A program made the position numbers and the translations under genes. DNA of 64,000 nucleotides from positions 1 to 64,000 of the forward strand of contig NZ_QNVT01000016.1 in NCBI RefSeq assembly GCF_003385515.1. Reading direction: 5' to 3'. Shown piece by piece: positions 47,301 through 56,432 of the stretch. The DNA is from Chryseobacterium pennae. GTDB lineage: Bacteria > Bacteroidota > Bacteroidia > Flavobacteriales > Weeksellaceae. The notes beneath the pieces were generated by a model. It was not told where the DNA came from. It did not search any database and saw only the letters and a list, made by a program, of their open reading frames with translations. Positions within the stretch are counted from its first letter, which is position 1, and every line of letters begins with the position of its first letter.

Positions 47301-49558
47301 ACCCATTTTCCATGAATAAAATTGGCATATTGATGGTGTTTACCATTTTTATTTAAAACTCCTTCGTAATTTGTATCTCTAAAAGCCTCAATTTGTGCCT
47401 TTGAAAGTTCAGCGCTGTTTTGAAGCGACGTATTTACTATTTCATCGGATTTAAGGAATTGATACTTTAGAATCCCCTTTTTAAGCTCCGGCTTGGTCTG
47501 AATTCTATACTCCGTATTTTTTTCATGTTGCGACTGAAGGATTTTATCCGCTTTTTGGAGAATCTCATCAATTTGGTTTTGATCGAGCTTCTTTGGCTTA
47601 CTGGCAATTTGGGATTGAATTTCCGAGTACTTCGCAATTTCCCTTACAACTGCCGGAGATTTAAATTTTACAGCATTGAGCGATGAAAGTACCTGTTCCA
47701 CTTTTTTCAGGACTTCAGTAAGATCTGCTTCACCAGGCTCAGAATTCGTAATTTTTTCCGGTTGAACCTCCGAAACCTTATTTTTTAAGGGGATTTTTGG
47801 TTCTTCTTCAGCTTCCAGGAATAAATCTTCAAAAAGATTCCCGATTCTTTCGGTTTCCTTTTTGCCCCTCAGCTGTCCTATTTTTAATAAAGCCTCCTCT
47901 AAATTTCCATAAACATAGTTTTCCAGACGCCCGAAACGGTTGGTTTTTTCCCGAGTTTCACCAAGAATTTTATCCGGATTAATTTCAAAATAGTCGGAAA
48001 TATCTGTAAAAATTTTCTGAGGGTCTTTTCTCAAAATAATAATATCCGTACCAATGGCGGTTCCGGCAAAAGCACCACTGGGCAAACGGAATCCTTCTAT
48101 CAATTCGGAATTTTTCAATTGACTTTGACGATTTAGCCAGCCCGACGGTAGTACCATAGCCAGAGTCCCACCAGGTTTTAGGCAGTCTAAAGAACGTTTA
48201 ACGAAATAATCTTCATATTTTGAGATTTTCGGTTCTTCTCCCAAACCTTTGTACAATCCCCGATGCTCTCCGTAAGGTGGATTACCAATAACCAGATCAT
48301 ACTTTTCAGAAAATTCTTTTTTATGACCTTTCTCATCAATAAATTCAGTTTCAAACGAGCGAAGATAGATTTCTGCTTCGGGATGAAGGATTTTGGCAAT
48401 TTTTGCTGTGGTTTTATTGATTTCAAAAGCCGTAAGGTTGGTTTTAATCCCCAGCTGTTTTGCAGCATAGAGAAAGTTTCCTGTTCCTACGCTAGGTTCC
48501 AATACCGAAATTTCCTTCCGGTTTTTAAATCGGTCTTTGATTAAATTGCGGACAGTATCTACAATCCTTGAATCGGTGTAGTATTCATCTAAAATTCCTC
48601 TGCCTTCCTTTGATGTTCCACCACTTTTGAACTGACTACAAATATCTTTCAGTTCATCTGTGGGGTTAAGATTTTCATTTAGAATAATTTTGTGGTCATT
48701 TGAAACAAAGCAAGCTGCAGAAACTACTTCCGCAACTTGCTCATTAGTCAGCTTCTGACCTTTATATTTTGATATGAGAATATCTACATCCTCATTATTT
48801 TTATGGGATACATCTAATTCTGATCCTGTTCTATCGGATAAAGCTCTCCCGGATATGACTCTGCCCACGGAATGTTTTCTTCCTTCATTTTCTTCATCAT
48901 TTTGCGGTTGTGCTCCGTTATTGGATCTTCCTCCTCCTCTGTTTCCCGGATCGCTCCACTCTGTGCCTGTAAGTCCATTTCCAGCATGGTTGCTGCCCAT
49001 AGCTTGTCCTCTCGGGTGATTTCCGTTTTGCCCGGATTGGCCGTTTTGGAGAGATTCTCCAGAATTTCGTTCAGAAAGTTCGGATCCCACGTACTGAGTG
49101 ACGGAAAGTCCGTTTCGTTTAATATTAAGGTTTGCATCTTCTGAGTTTTTTGGTTCGACTAAAGTAGTATTTTTATTTTGAAGACCTAATTTGTTTTCTA
49201 AATATTCACTTAGGTTTTGATTACCGCTTTCTGAGATTCCATATAGTAGACGGATGTCCTTTATATTTTTCTCATTCAATTCAGTAAGGACTTTGAGAGT
49301 CATCATATTTCCCGTTCTGTCTCCATCCAGGCAAAGAAATATTTTACCCTCATAATTCTGATACCTGTTGATAAACTTTTTGGTATTTGCAGCGGAATGA
49401 AGGGCAACAAGAGTCCTGTTATTGTTTTGCTGATTTAATTTCAGAAGTTCAAGAAATGAATCCCTTTCCTTAGTGTTTTTAAAAACAATGAGTTCATTTT
49501 TATGCCCTTCTATTACGGAAATATCATCAACGTTATATGTTAGCTGATTTTCACTCAC
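44390..49558 (-). CDS. giant Toprim - N6-adenine methylase - SNF2 helicase protein
   Basis: A 1722-residue ICE protein. Residues 1-125 resemble a Toprim fold (IFLCLDGDRTG, 74-84). A Gly/Asn/Ser-rich linker (145-250) follows. Residues 320-530 are an N6-type DNA methyltransferase: motif I LEPSVGTGNF and the catalytic NPPY (426-429). Residues ~970-1500 are an SNF2 helicase: HEVGFGKT, DEVH near 1122, LLSATPF, and EGRAHRQGN in motif VI. Proteins of this type are a regular part of Bacteroidetes conjugative elements and may protect or process transferring DNA. It overlaps the lipoprotein gene upstream by 8 bases. The linker coincides exactly with an out-of-frame gene (48814-49137). Confidence 0.87.
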   Translation of the reverse strand: MSENQLTYNVDDISVIEGHKNELIVFKNTKERDSFLELLKLNQQNNNRTLVALHSAANTKKFINRYQNYEGKIFLCLDGDRTGNMMTLKVLTELNEKNIKDIRLLYGISESGNQNLSEYLENKLGLQNKNTTLVEPKNSEDANLNIKRNGLSVTQYVGSELSERNSGESLQNGQSGQNGNHPRGQAMGSNHAGNGLTGTEWSDPGNRGGGRSNNGAQPQNDEENEGRKHSVGRVISGRALSDRTGSELDVSHKNNEDVDILISKYKGQKLTNEQVAEVVSAACFVSNDHKIILNENLNPTDELKDICSQFKSGGTSKEGRGILDEYYTDSRIVDTVRNLIKDRFKNRKEISVLEPSVGTGNFLYAAKQLGIKTNLTAFEINKTTAKIAKILHPEAEIYLRSFETEFIDEKGHKKEFSEKYDLVIGNPPYGEHRGLYKGLGEEPKISKYEDYFVKRSLDCLKPGGTLAMVLPSGWLNRQSQLKNSELIEGFRLPSGAFAGTAIGTDIIILRKDPQKIFTDISDYFEINPDKILGETREKTNRFGRLENYVYGNLEEALLKIGQLRGKKETERIGNLFEDLFLEAEEEPKIPLKNKVSEVQPEKITNSEPGEADLTEVLKKVEQVLSSLNAVKFKSPAVVREIAKYSEIQSQIASKPKKLDQNQIDEILQKADKILQSQHEKNTEYRIQTKPELKKGILKYQFLKSDEIVNTSLQNSAELSKAQIEAFRDTNYEGVLNKNGKHHQYANFIHGKWVHDFYYAEGNIYAKLQQLEIDFKDSFSEGYSETQYSKQKALLESVFPKPKSLDEIFISPNHEFIHQFGLGYVEKDQWNSNTRQTETVMISYNLAEKFKDFVGTLSSEAFAGSSAWEVRSFVDNEIVTGSDKERNALVRERRKAAANDLFYKFLREELSDELRERFVKDFNRNYNNIHVPDYSKFPLFSKIHLNFKGRELKLTEVQKAGIGRQTTKGVGLLAHEVGFGKTLSGILSIHEAMERGNAKRPLIVVPNDSILKQWVETIFETIPHAKVNVLGNLGKDYDLSKFDNKDGEITIVTYEGFNNIGFSENITQELASRFSYISESELKSINSISERDFQKELEKEKEMEGKMKRGKIYDWEDFRFDHLTYDEVHNANHIVGKVRVEDRRFASDFRSQNQQTSKLGINTWMACQYIQEKQNGRNVTLLSATPFTNKPLEYYSILSLIANKRLEESGYFNVNTFFETFMEADNDMEIDAKGDVKFKANVRRFKNNSLFQQLLSEFIDIKGEEDNPELVRPNKINKEYKIEQNDLTKEQYDLLNESFSETEKGAILTHILNARLIAISPYLSPYYEDEPSVQEFIENSPKLRQTMDLIRQNKKDIPDSGQIIYSELAVAEFPKLKEYLVQKVGYKPEEVGIITGATSKPNRLKIQDDFNSGKIKIIIGSEAIQEGMNLQENTTDLYLLSLPYNFTSLRQVEGRAHRQGNKNENVRINFMLTNDSIDVFMLQKLQAKQARYMEAMKKGADVLDVSDISTQELKTSIITNPETRANIEIELLKKRIESEKNKHLADSAFVLRKYEDFLKVKELVTKAEHSYNRIEGYAQNGDDNADWWKSQLPSYQKTIDLHNAQVKEVIQNLAEKGVNVTEIEKQTKATEDKIAELDKNLEELPEIKANLISKYAEEKAKKLKMNELINYVKERADENWTLYKISGKLDSINNLEFKNSVDVMPLPRENMNLEDESTVVRKR
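48814..49137 (-). CDS. overlapping 107-aa acidic protein inside the helicase gene
   Basis: Same strand, different frame from the giant protein and covering its residues 141-248. The translation is strongly protein-like: a DFPSLSTWDPNFLNEILENL helix, TEITREDKLWAATMLEMDLQ, an acidic run and EHNRKMMKKMKEENIPWAESYPGELYPIE, with three Trp and no low complexity. In the other frame the same DNA encodes a repetitive Gly/Asn/Ser linker. This contrast suggests the 107-aa frame is the constrained one. Role unknown; small proteins of this kind accompany such ICE genes, but I cannot name it. Confidence 0.5.
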   Translation of the reverse strand: MQTLILNETDFPSLSTWDPNFLNEILENLSKTANPGKTEITREDKLWAATMLEMDLQAQSGAIRETEEEEDPITEHNRKMMKKMKEENIPWAESYPGELYPIEQDQN

Positions 49559-50231
49559 TTTTCCTGTTTTTTACAAAATGATTAAATTCAAATAGTTCTT
49601 TGGCATCAGCATCCCAATTCTTTCTGGGCAGTAGTTGGAGCGTTAAAAAAGCATCATCCTTTTTATTGTAAGAATCAATACGTTCCAACCGTCCGTGATA
49701 ATCCTTTTCAGCATGTCTGTACAGTGAATAAGGTAAAATGGTATCTGTTGGATATATATAGAATCTTGTATACGTCCAGGGAGAATTGATCTCAAAGCGT
49801 TTGTATTTCTTATGGAATAAGATCGTATCGGTCAGGTTTCTTCTGTTCCTGTAGTTGGGAATCCATTCTTTTGAAAACACAGCCCCTTCTTTCTTTTTCC
49901 AAATCAGAAAAGGTTGCTGTTTTTTGGAAAGATCAGAAAAGATGAGATTACGCTCCATGGGGTCAATTGGATAACAGAGTGAATCTCTTATATAATACAC
50001 CTGTCTGTTGATCTCGGGAAATGAAAGGTCCGGAACATATTCTATAAGCTGATCGTGGGAATAATTTATTTTCGATACATGAAAACTCTGCATTTTGTTT
50101 AGTCCCTGGGAAGCATCAAAATAGACATTGGAAATAATATCAATTCCCCCTTTCTCGGATTTGATTTCTTTATGGCAGGAACCGGCGATGAAAAGAAAAA
50201 GCAGGTATGGCAGTATTAAATGTATTTTCAT
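49551..50231 (-). CDS. ICE lipoprotein of unknown function
   Basis: A 226-residue exported lipoprotein with lipobox FIAGSC (Cys19). The mature part is rich in Lys, Tyr and Arg with no recognised domain. It overlaps the start of the giant methylase-helicase gene by 8 bases. It could be an entry-exclusion or surface protein of the conjugation system, but nothing in the sequence proves this. Confidence 0.7.
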   Translation of the reverse strand: MKIHLILPYLLFLFIAGSCHKEIKSEKGGIDIISNVYFDASQGLNKMQSFHVSKINYSHDQLIEYVPDLSFPEINRQVYYIRDSLCYPIDPMERNLIFSDLSKKQQPFLIWKKKEGAVFSKEWIPNYRNRRNLTDTILFHKKYKRFEINSPWTYTRFYIYPTDTILPYSLYRHAEKDYHGRLERIDSYNKKDDAFLTLQLLPRKNWDADAKELFEFNHFVKNRKSE

Positions 50232-50302
50232 ATGGATAGATTTAAAAAAAGCGGCAAATCATCATCGACTTACCGCTTCTGGATAATGAGTAAGTATAAA
50301 TT

Positions 50303-52390
50303 TTATCGTTTAATGCTTTGCTCTCTTACATTGGCTTTCTCATGCTCTCTCTCATCTTCCAAACCCTGTAGAGGCTTGTTGGTATTGATCCTGTTCATAT
50401 CCATATCATACAGGTTAAGACTTTTGTACTGGGGATTAAGAACTGCTTTTCCTTCTATCACACCATCTTCCAATTCAAACTTCACTTTCACTACATTTCC
50501 TTTTTCCAAAGATTTTATCGTATTCTCCTTATATTCAGTCTTGTCAAATATCAAATTGGACTTTTCTACAATTTCAGCGGTGTCAATACCATAGTTTTTA
50601 TAAAAATTCTGGAAATTATAATTCCCTTTTTCGGTTTTGGGCTCCTTGAAATCGAGCTTGACAAAGGCAAGTTCTATCTGGTCTGTTTTCGGATTGTGAA
50701 ATTCTATTTTCACAGAACGCCCTTCCAGAAGATTGACAGCCTCTTTAGCGGTAAAAGTGCTTTCTTTGCTCACATAAAAATTGTGGGAAAAACTTTCATT
50801 TTTTTCATTTTTCAGCGTTGCCTGGTAAGAATTAAAGAAAACACCTCCTTTTTCGCTTTTATTGAATTTTAAAATAAAGTCTACTGTATTTCCGGGTAGT
50901 GCTTTGTCGGATTTCCTTTTGATTTCAAACTGCTGTTTGGTAGACTTAATACCTTTTTCCAGATCTTTGTGAAGCTTTTCATCTTCACCAAAACCAAGGT
51001 ATTTTAACTGGTCTTTTTGGTATTGAACCTGATCGAATTCTTTTGTTGTTTCCATAATGTTGGGATTTTGATTGTTATTAATTGATTTATGATGAATAAG
51101 GCTTTCAAGTTCTTGTATTTCACTATTAATAAAAGACATAGCGCTCAGATCATCATTTGCTTGTTCTATTTTAAATTGCTCTTTCTTTAGCTTTAATAAA
51201 TGTTCCAATTCGCCATCAGACAGATTCATTAATTCACTGCTGCTATACCCCTCGATAGTAGTTTCCAAATGGGAATTATTTTTTTCCATTTGAGGGGACG
51301 ATATTATTTCATACGTTTTCCTATCATCATTGGCATGAATTATTGACTGATCTGCATTAATGCCTTTAATTATTGCTTTAGTTTCAGCAGAAAACTGATT
51401 AGATAGGTCATGCATTAAGACTTTGAATGCATCCGGTGCTCTTTCGACATTGGATTCATGGATCATATGAATATCAAAATTGTACTGATCAAAAACTGAA
51501 TAAGCATTTTCTAAAAAAAGATTATATTTTTCTATCTTTAACTTATAGGATTCCTTTGCTTTCTCACAAGAAGATTCTCCCCTATCATAAGAATCATCCC
51601 GGAAGTCGTAGAAATCAGGCTGTAGTGGTGGCTCTTTAAAAATGTATGTCAGAACTTCTTTCTTTAATCGTTCATCTGCATTTTGAAGAAATAATGCCAG
51701 TTCCAACGTCTTAATAGATTTCGGATGGGTAAAATCAAACATACTTTCCTCCTGATTTTCATAATATTGAGTAAGCATATCCGTGAGTTCATCAAGCTTC
51801 GATTCTCTGTTCTCTGCACTACCTAAATTCTCTTGCATAACATTATTTCGGACACTGGGATCAAAGCTTAGATTATCTTTAACAGGTTCATTCCTGATAT
51901 CTTTTGTTCTTTCCTCACCGGGTACAGATTCGCTCCTTTCAGGAGAAAAAGCATTCGCTTTATTTTTAGAACTTTTATACTCAAGAATCTCTAAAAACTT
52001 GATTTCTCTTGCCGTAAAGATTCTTTCGCCATCCTGAAAAAAATGTTCAGGTGATATATTTTCTTTTTCTTTTACAAAATCTTTATAAGCCCGGGTTCTC
52101 GGAGTAATATTCTTATCATACCAGCTTAAATCATTTGTTGTTTCCATAATGTCTGGATCTTGATTGTTAATGGTATGGTCTTGTAGTTGTTGTTCTAATC
52201 CAATGGGGCGTAAATCAATAGGTACCGCATCCAGTCCGTAATCAAACGTATAGCCGATAGCTTCACATTCTTTCTGAAAATTTTTACAATCATTATATCC
52301 AAGTCCCCCATGCTCTTCTTTTTTCTGCCATTTATCGCAGACCGCCTTCAATTCTTCCGAAAGGAGCTCATAATCTTCAAATAAATCCAT
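50303..52390 (-). CDS. modular ICE accessory protein, probable in-frame fusion
   Basis: A 695-residue protein made of three parts. Part 1 (1-80) is a small acidic module. Parts 2 and 3 each begin with IMETT, at 52147 and 51055, and in both cases the DNA just before is an almost identical leader (AACAATCAArATCCmrACATT) that looks like a translated 5' untranslated region. Part 3 (~250 residues, KEFDQVQYQKDQLKYLGFGE onward) looks like a complete stand-alone protein with a beta-rich C-terminus. Similar modules in ICEs are usually described as DUF3945/DUF4099-type, which I cannot confirm. Function unknown. Confidence 0.7.
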   Translation of the reverse strand: MDLFEDYELLSEELKAVCDKWQKKEEHGGLGYNDCKNFQKECEAIGYTFDYGLDAVPIDLRPIGLEQQLQDHTINNQDPDIMETTNDLSWYDKNITPRTRAYKDFVKEKENISPEHFFQDGERIFTAREIKFLEILEYKSSKNKANAFSPERSESVPGEERTKDIRNEPVKDNLSFDPSVRNNVMQENLGSAENRESKLDELTDMLTQYYENQEESMFDFTHPKSIKTLELALFLQNADERLKKEVLTYIFKEPPLQPDFYDFRDDSYDRGESSCEKAKESYKLKIEKYNLFLENAYSVFDQYNFDIHMIHESNVERAPDAFKVLMHDLSNQFSAETKAIIKGINADQSIIHANDDRKTYEIISSPQMEKNNSHLETTIEGYSSSELMNLSDGELEHLLKLKKEQFKIEQANDDLSAMSFINSEIQELESLIHHKSINNNQNPNIMETTKEFDQVQYQKDQLKYLGFGEDEKLHKDLEKGIKSTKQQFEIKRKSDKALPGNTVDFILKFNKSEKGGVFFNSYQATLKNEKNESFSHNFYVSKESTFTAKEAVNLLEGRSVKIEFHNPKTDQIELAFVKLDFKEPKTEKGNYNFQNFYKNYGIDTAEIVEKSNLIFDKTEYKENTIKSLEKGNVVKVKFELEDGVIEGKAVLNPQYKSLNLYDMDMNRINTNKPLQGLEDEREHEKANVREQSIKR

Positions 52391-52459
52391 TTTTAAATTT
52401 TACTTTGAGGTTATTTATACTTTGTGCTGAGACAGGTGTATTAAATTGATCCATAGGAT

Positions 52460-53170
52460 TTATCTTCTAAACCTTCGTTTTTCTTCTTGCTCCAGCTCCT
52501 CTTCTTCTCTCATCCGGTTGGAATCCTGATAGAGATCCGGGTCGTTTATATTTAACTGGATATCAGATTCCTCCTGTTTTTGAGAATTATCATGCTGCTT
52601 AGTGAGAATTCCCTCAACTGTACCGATCTCTTTGGAGATAATATTCAGATCACTGGTAATTTCTTTAGCTATCTCCGGCGGAAGTTCCGCTTCCAATTTG
52701 TCCTGCATGAATGCTTTAAGCTTTAGTAACTCATTTTTATATCGCCCAGTTTCAGTTGCATCTCTTAGATCAGCAATAATAGCAGTCAACTCTGTTGTAT
52801 GCCTGATGAAATCAAACTCAGCTACTTTGCCGGTTTCCTGATCGAAAATAAATGCTTTCTTTTCCAGCGCCGGAAGCTCCGGTGGCAATTTATTTGAGAA
52901 TTCCATTATATCAGAATATTCGATTCTCTTTTCACTGTTCTTAAGGATTTCCGGTAGGCTTTTATCTCTTTCTAAGAAGATAACTTTCAGCTGGGTATTG
53001 TTATTGGTAAGCTGAAATGTTGCCCTGTTCTTATCGTTGTCAGCGACAATGGCGTATCCTTGTAAGAATTTCTGAATATCTTCTGCACTTAGCTTTTTGG
53101 AAAATGTGTGGTCTTCACCAATAATTCCATATTTTTTCAGTTCGTCTGTGGGTAAATTGCTGTTTTCCAT
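52460..53170 (-). CDS. ICE accessory protein of unknown function
   Basis: A 236-residue soluble, strongly charged protein. The N-terminal ~70 residues (IGEDHTFSKKLSAEDIQKFLQGYAI) look like the small domain found in DUF3945/DUF4099-type ICE proteins; the rest is helical and ends in a Glu/Arg-rich tail. It follows the M23 peptidase gene by 11 bases, in one transcript with the conjugation genes. No enzymatic motif seen. Confidence 0.65.
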   Translation of the reverse strand: MENSNLPTDELKKYGIIGEDHTFSKKLSAEDIQKFLQGYAIVADNDKNRATFQLTNNNTQLKVIFLERDKSLPEILKNSEKRIEYSDIMEFSNKLPPELPALEKKAFIFDQETGKVAEFDFIRHTTELTAIIADLRDATETGRYKNELLKLKAFMQDKLEAELPPEIAKEITSDLNIISKEIGTVEGILTKQHDNSQKQEESDIQLNINDPDLYQDSNRMREEEELEQEEKRRFRR

Positions 53171-53181
53171 TTTTAATTTAT

Positions 53182-54066
53182 TTAGTAGGGTTTGTATGAG
53201 GCTGTACTGGTATTATGGTAGGTTGACATGAGGTGAGTGGCTCTTATTAAATCATTTAAAAAATGAGCGGGGTTAATTCTTTGTCCGAATTCTTTCACCG
53301 AAAAATGCAGGTGAGGCCCTGTAGAATTTCCGGTATTTCCGCTTCTTCCAAGGATAAATCCGGCTTTTACCATTTCTCCAACTCTATAATAAATTTCAGA
53401 CAGATGCAGATAAGCCGTTTCAAAGCGATTAAAATGTTTTATTTTGATAAAATTACCCCCACCTTTGGAATCCCACCCCGTTGCCGTTACAATTCCGTCC
53501 ATGACGGAATATACATTTTCATAATAAGCTTTCAGATCAATACCGTTGTGCATTTTCTTTGTTCCGGAAATGGGATGGAGTCGTGTCCCATAGGGAGATG
53601 TGACCGTCATTTTACCCGCCAAAGGCATTACAATTTTTGATAAAGGTTCTTTAGGCTCTTCCATAAAATCATGTAAAGTCTGAGAACTTTGATTTTTTAA
53701 AAGATCCTTTTTCTGTTCAGCTCTACGCTTAGTAGCCAATAGTAAAGAATCTTTCATTTTTTGAAAGCTTTCTTTTCTGGAATTGTTGGCATGGCTGTAC
53801 TCTTTTACCAGTATTTTTAAAGAATCCAATTCATTTTTTAAATCCGACTTTATCGTCGTATTGAAGATTTTCTTCCAGAAGTTTTTCCCTTTTTTTTGCT
53901 CCGGAGAATCTTCTTCTTTTGTTGTTTCAATACGAGCTTGACTTTCGGGCTTTTGGGGCTGGGCAGGCATTAAGGTATTGAATTGGGCAAACGTAAAACT
54001 GCTTACCAACAGAAACATCGAGACTATCATCCTATAAATTCGGATACTTATTATTTTACTCTTCAT
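53182..54066 (-). CDS. M23 metallopeptidase, conjugation-associated
   Basis: A 294-residue exported protein: signal peptide (about 1-27), a coiled-coil region (60-130), then an M23/LytM peptidase domain with MHNGIDLKAYY (first zinc ligands His and Asp) and GPHLHFSV (HxH motif). Such enzymes cut peptidoglycan cross-links and can open the wall for a secretion channel, the role of VirB1-type proteins. It begins four bases after the stop of the coupling ATPase gene. Confidence 0.88.
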   Translation of the reverse strand: MKSKIISIRIYRMIVSMFLLVSSFTFAQFNTLMPAQPQKPESQARIETTKEEDSPEQKKGKNFWKKIFNTTIKSDLKNELDSLKILVKEYSHANNSRKESFQKMKDSLLLATKRRAEQKKDLLKNQSSQTLHDFMEEPKEPLSKIVMPLAGKMTVTSPYGTRLHPISGTKKMHNGIDLKAYYENVYSVMDGIVTATGWDSKGGGNFIKIKHFNRFETAYLHLSEIYYRVGEMVKAGFILGRSGNTGNSTGPHLHFSVKEFGQRINPAHFLNDLIRATHLMSTYHNTSTASYKPY

Positions 54067-54070
54067 AAGA

Positions 54071-56059
54071 TTATGCTTTTACTGATTCGCGGACGATTAA
54101 TTCTACTTCCTTATTGATTTTCCTGAAGTTGGTCATTAAGACTTCTTCTTTACGGTTAATTCCTGCCTTATCCACAAAAGAGTAATAGGCTGGCATGTGC
54201 GGAAGTTCCGCCTCCTCTTTTTTAATACTTTTCATATCCAGGTTGATTTTGCCGTTCACAGCGGAAGTTTTGTATTCTTCGGTATCATTTTCTTCTCCCT
54301 GGGCGATCATTCCTACCATTTCTCCGGTCTTGAGTGTTGCAATTTTTCCGGCGGGAATCATATGATCCATTTTTTCATTGATACTGGTCGTTGTACCTTG
54401 CTGGGAAATAGATTGGGAATACGACTTCTGCTTTATTTTTCCAAACAGTTTTTCGAGCCAGTCGAGTGTATTTTTATCTCTTGCAGAGCCGGACAGGATA
54501 TTTCCGACAATGGCAGAAATGGTATCCGCCACTTCTTTCTTGTAAAACTGACGGAGTTGAGGAAGTTCCTGAAGCCCGAGCAAAACGGCAACCCTGTTGC
54601 TTCTTGCAGTAGCCACGACATTATCAATCTTATGAATGTAAATCGTTGGAAACTCATCGGCAATGATTCCTCCGGGGAAATTGTTTTTGGAGTTAATTAA
54701 ACGTAAAGTCCTGTTGAGCACTGAAGAATACAAAGCGGAGTTGATATCCTGAGTTCCCGGGTCTGATGCTAAAATAATAATGGAAGGATTGTTCCGGTCT
54801 GTGATTTTAAGTTCCACTTCATCCCCTGAAAACACCCAAAAGCTTTCTTTAGTAGCCAGTCGGGACAGGAAAATCTTTAATGTTCCTACCTGCCCTTCCA
54901 ATTGGTCGAAAGCCTTGTTATCATAGGCTGATTTAAAAGGTGATAATAAAGAATACAGTTCTTCATGTCCAAAAAGTGTATCAAAAATTTCCTTATAGCT
55001 ACGGTTCATAAAAGAAAGAATATGAGGCAGATCCGAATACTTTCCGTTTTCGTGGGTCGCAAAAAAATAAATACAGGATGAAAGGAAATTAATCGCGGAT
55101 TGGGTAAAGAACGCTTCTGATCCACCTCCGGAACTGGTACTACCTTTTTGTAGAGAAGATACCATAGCTTCAGCCATTTCCTGTGCTTCGGCTAATGTTT
55201 TCACATATTCTTTTTTAAACGGATTGACTCTTCTGGATTTCTCAACTTCATTCAAATTGATTACGTGGAAACTATAATTATAATCGGACTCTTTACTTTT
55301 TTTCAGTAAGTAATGATAATAAGCAATCTGGGCCAGATCAGGGAATTTAAAATCGTAAATGCAGAGACAAAAACCTTTCGCAATCATCTGCCGAATGGCA
55401 GGATTAATCACACCAAACGATTTTCCTGAACCTGGAACTCCAATTACCATCGTCCCCCTAAATGGATCGATATTAATCCAGCCTTTATAGATTTTACCTT
55501 TGTATCGAAATAAATAAGGGATATTAATCGTCGTGTCGGATTCTACTAATTCCTGGTTCTGGTCAAAAGACTCTTCTTCTACATTCCATCGATCCTTACC
55601 CATTTTCTGCTGTATTAGCTTGGAGATACTATCAGCACCCATCTGAAGGATAACCGCCCCCAAAAACGAAAGAAAAGCATAAACCACCTGATAGAGATTC
55701 ATTCCCGGAAAGATTTTAGGGAGCGAAGGGTTTCCGGCTTCACGTTGCCAAACCAAAGAAGAAAACATCATCATCAGCCCAAATACCATAGGAACGACTA
55801 TTTCCATAGTGATGTTAAGGTCTTTCTTTTTCTTAGCTTTTGTTCCAATTGCTACCAACCCTATCAATAGAAGTGTTGCCAATTTTGCATGGACAGGAGG
55901 ATAAATGAAACTTATCTTAGAAAAGTTCCTGAGCAAATTCGAGAGTACCGGAATATCTGCGTGCAGATAAAAGAGCGATATACAATCCAGCGCCACAACG
56001 GCATATACCGCTTTTTGCAGGAATCCGTAAATTTTGATCTGATGTTGTTGCTCTTGCAT
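54071..56059 (-). CDS. type IV coupling protein (VirD4/TraG-like ATPase, MobC of Bacteroidetes)
   Basis: A 662-residue coupling ATPase. N-terminal transmembrane helices lie near 15-35, 60-75, 85-103 and 125-145. The ATPase domain has Walker A IGVPGSGKSF (206-215) and Walker B GGIIADEFPT, followed by DNVVATARSNRVAVLLGLQELPQLRQFY, typical of VirD4. It recruits the relaxase-DNA complex to the secretion channel at the inner membrane. It starts at the very end of the coiled-coil membrane protein gene (1-base overlap). In Bacteroidetes elements this gene is usually called mobC. Confidence 0.9.
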   Translation of the reverse strand: MQEQQHQIKIYGFLQKAVYAVVALDCISLFYLHADIPVLSNLLRNFSKISFIYPPVHAKLATLLLIGLVAIGTKAKKKKDLNITMEIVVPMVFGLMMMFSSLVWQREAGNPSLPKIFPGMNLYQVVYAFLSFLGAVILQMGADSISKLIQQKMGKDRWNVEEESFDQNQELVESDTTINIPYLFRYKGKIYKGWINIDPFRGTMVIGVPGSGKSFGVINPAIRQMIAKGFCLCIYDFKFPDLAQIAYYHYLLKKSKESDYNYSFHVINLNEVEKSRRVNPFKKEYVKTLAEAQEMAEAMVSSLQKGSTSSGGGSEAFFTQSAINFLSSCIYFFATHENGKYSDLPHILSFMNRSYKEIFDTLFGHEELYSLLSPFKSAYDNKAFDQLEGQVGTLKIFLSRLATKESFWVFSGDEVELKITDRNNPSIIILASDPGTQDINSALYSSVLNRTLRLINSKNNFPGGIIADEFPTIYIHKIDNVVATARSNRVAVLLGLQELPQLRQFYKKEVADTISAIVGNILSGSARDKNTLDWLEKLFGKIKQKSYSQSISQQGTTTSINEKMDHMIPAGKIATLKTGEMVGMIAQGEENDTEEYKTSAVNGKINLDMKSIKKEEAELPHMPAYYSFVDKAGINRKEEVLMTNFRKINKEVELIVRESVKA

Positions 56060-56421
56060 TAGGAATAATTTTCAAAGTATTCATTCAGTAATTTGTGCTC
56101 CTCCAGCAGATTGTTGTGCAGCTTTTGTTGCTGTTGCTGTAATTTTTCATGATCTTCCTGTATTTTAACAAGATTGGCATTCAACTGATTCAATCGGTCA
56201 ATTAATTGACGTCCTCTTTTTTCAACTCTTTCTAAAATGTATGATCGATTTGCTTCTTCAGGTACTTTCTCATACCAATCTTTGAGGAGTAATAATTGTT
56301 CATAGTCTTTTATAAGTTCTTTCCGCTTTTTCTCGAAAATGCTTATACAAACAGAATAGTAGATCATTACAATGAGCATCAGCCCAAAAATTATAATGGC
56401 GATAATTGTAAAAGTGTCCAT
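56059..56421 (-). CDS. small membrane coiled-coil protein of the conjugation module
   Basis: A 120-residue protein with one N-terminal transmembrane helix (about 5-27) and a long coiled coil, including a QQQQQ stretch, over the rest. It lies between TraN and the coupling protein and touches both genes. Probably a structural or spacer subunit of the channel; no family recognised. Confidence 0.7.
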   Translation of the reverse strand: MDTFTIIAIIIFGLMLIVMIYYSVCISIFEKKRKELIKDYEQLLLLKDWYEKVPEEANRSYILERVEKRGRQLIDRLNQLNANLVKIQEDHEKLQQQQQKLHNNLLEEHKLLNEYFENYS

Positions 56422-56432
56422 GGCATTAATAA

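Noticed and set aside
48774..49144. Plus-strand open frames of 81 and 90 residues over the methylase-helicase linker
   Set aside because: Their composition is Ser/Phe/Leu-rich as expected for antisense shadows, with no start context; only the minus-strand 107-aa frame looks protein-like.
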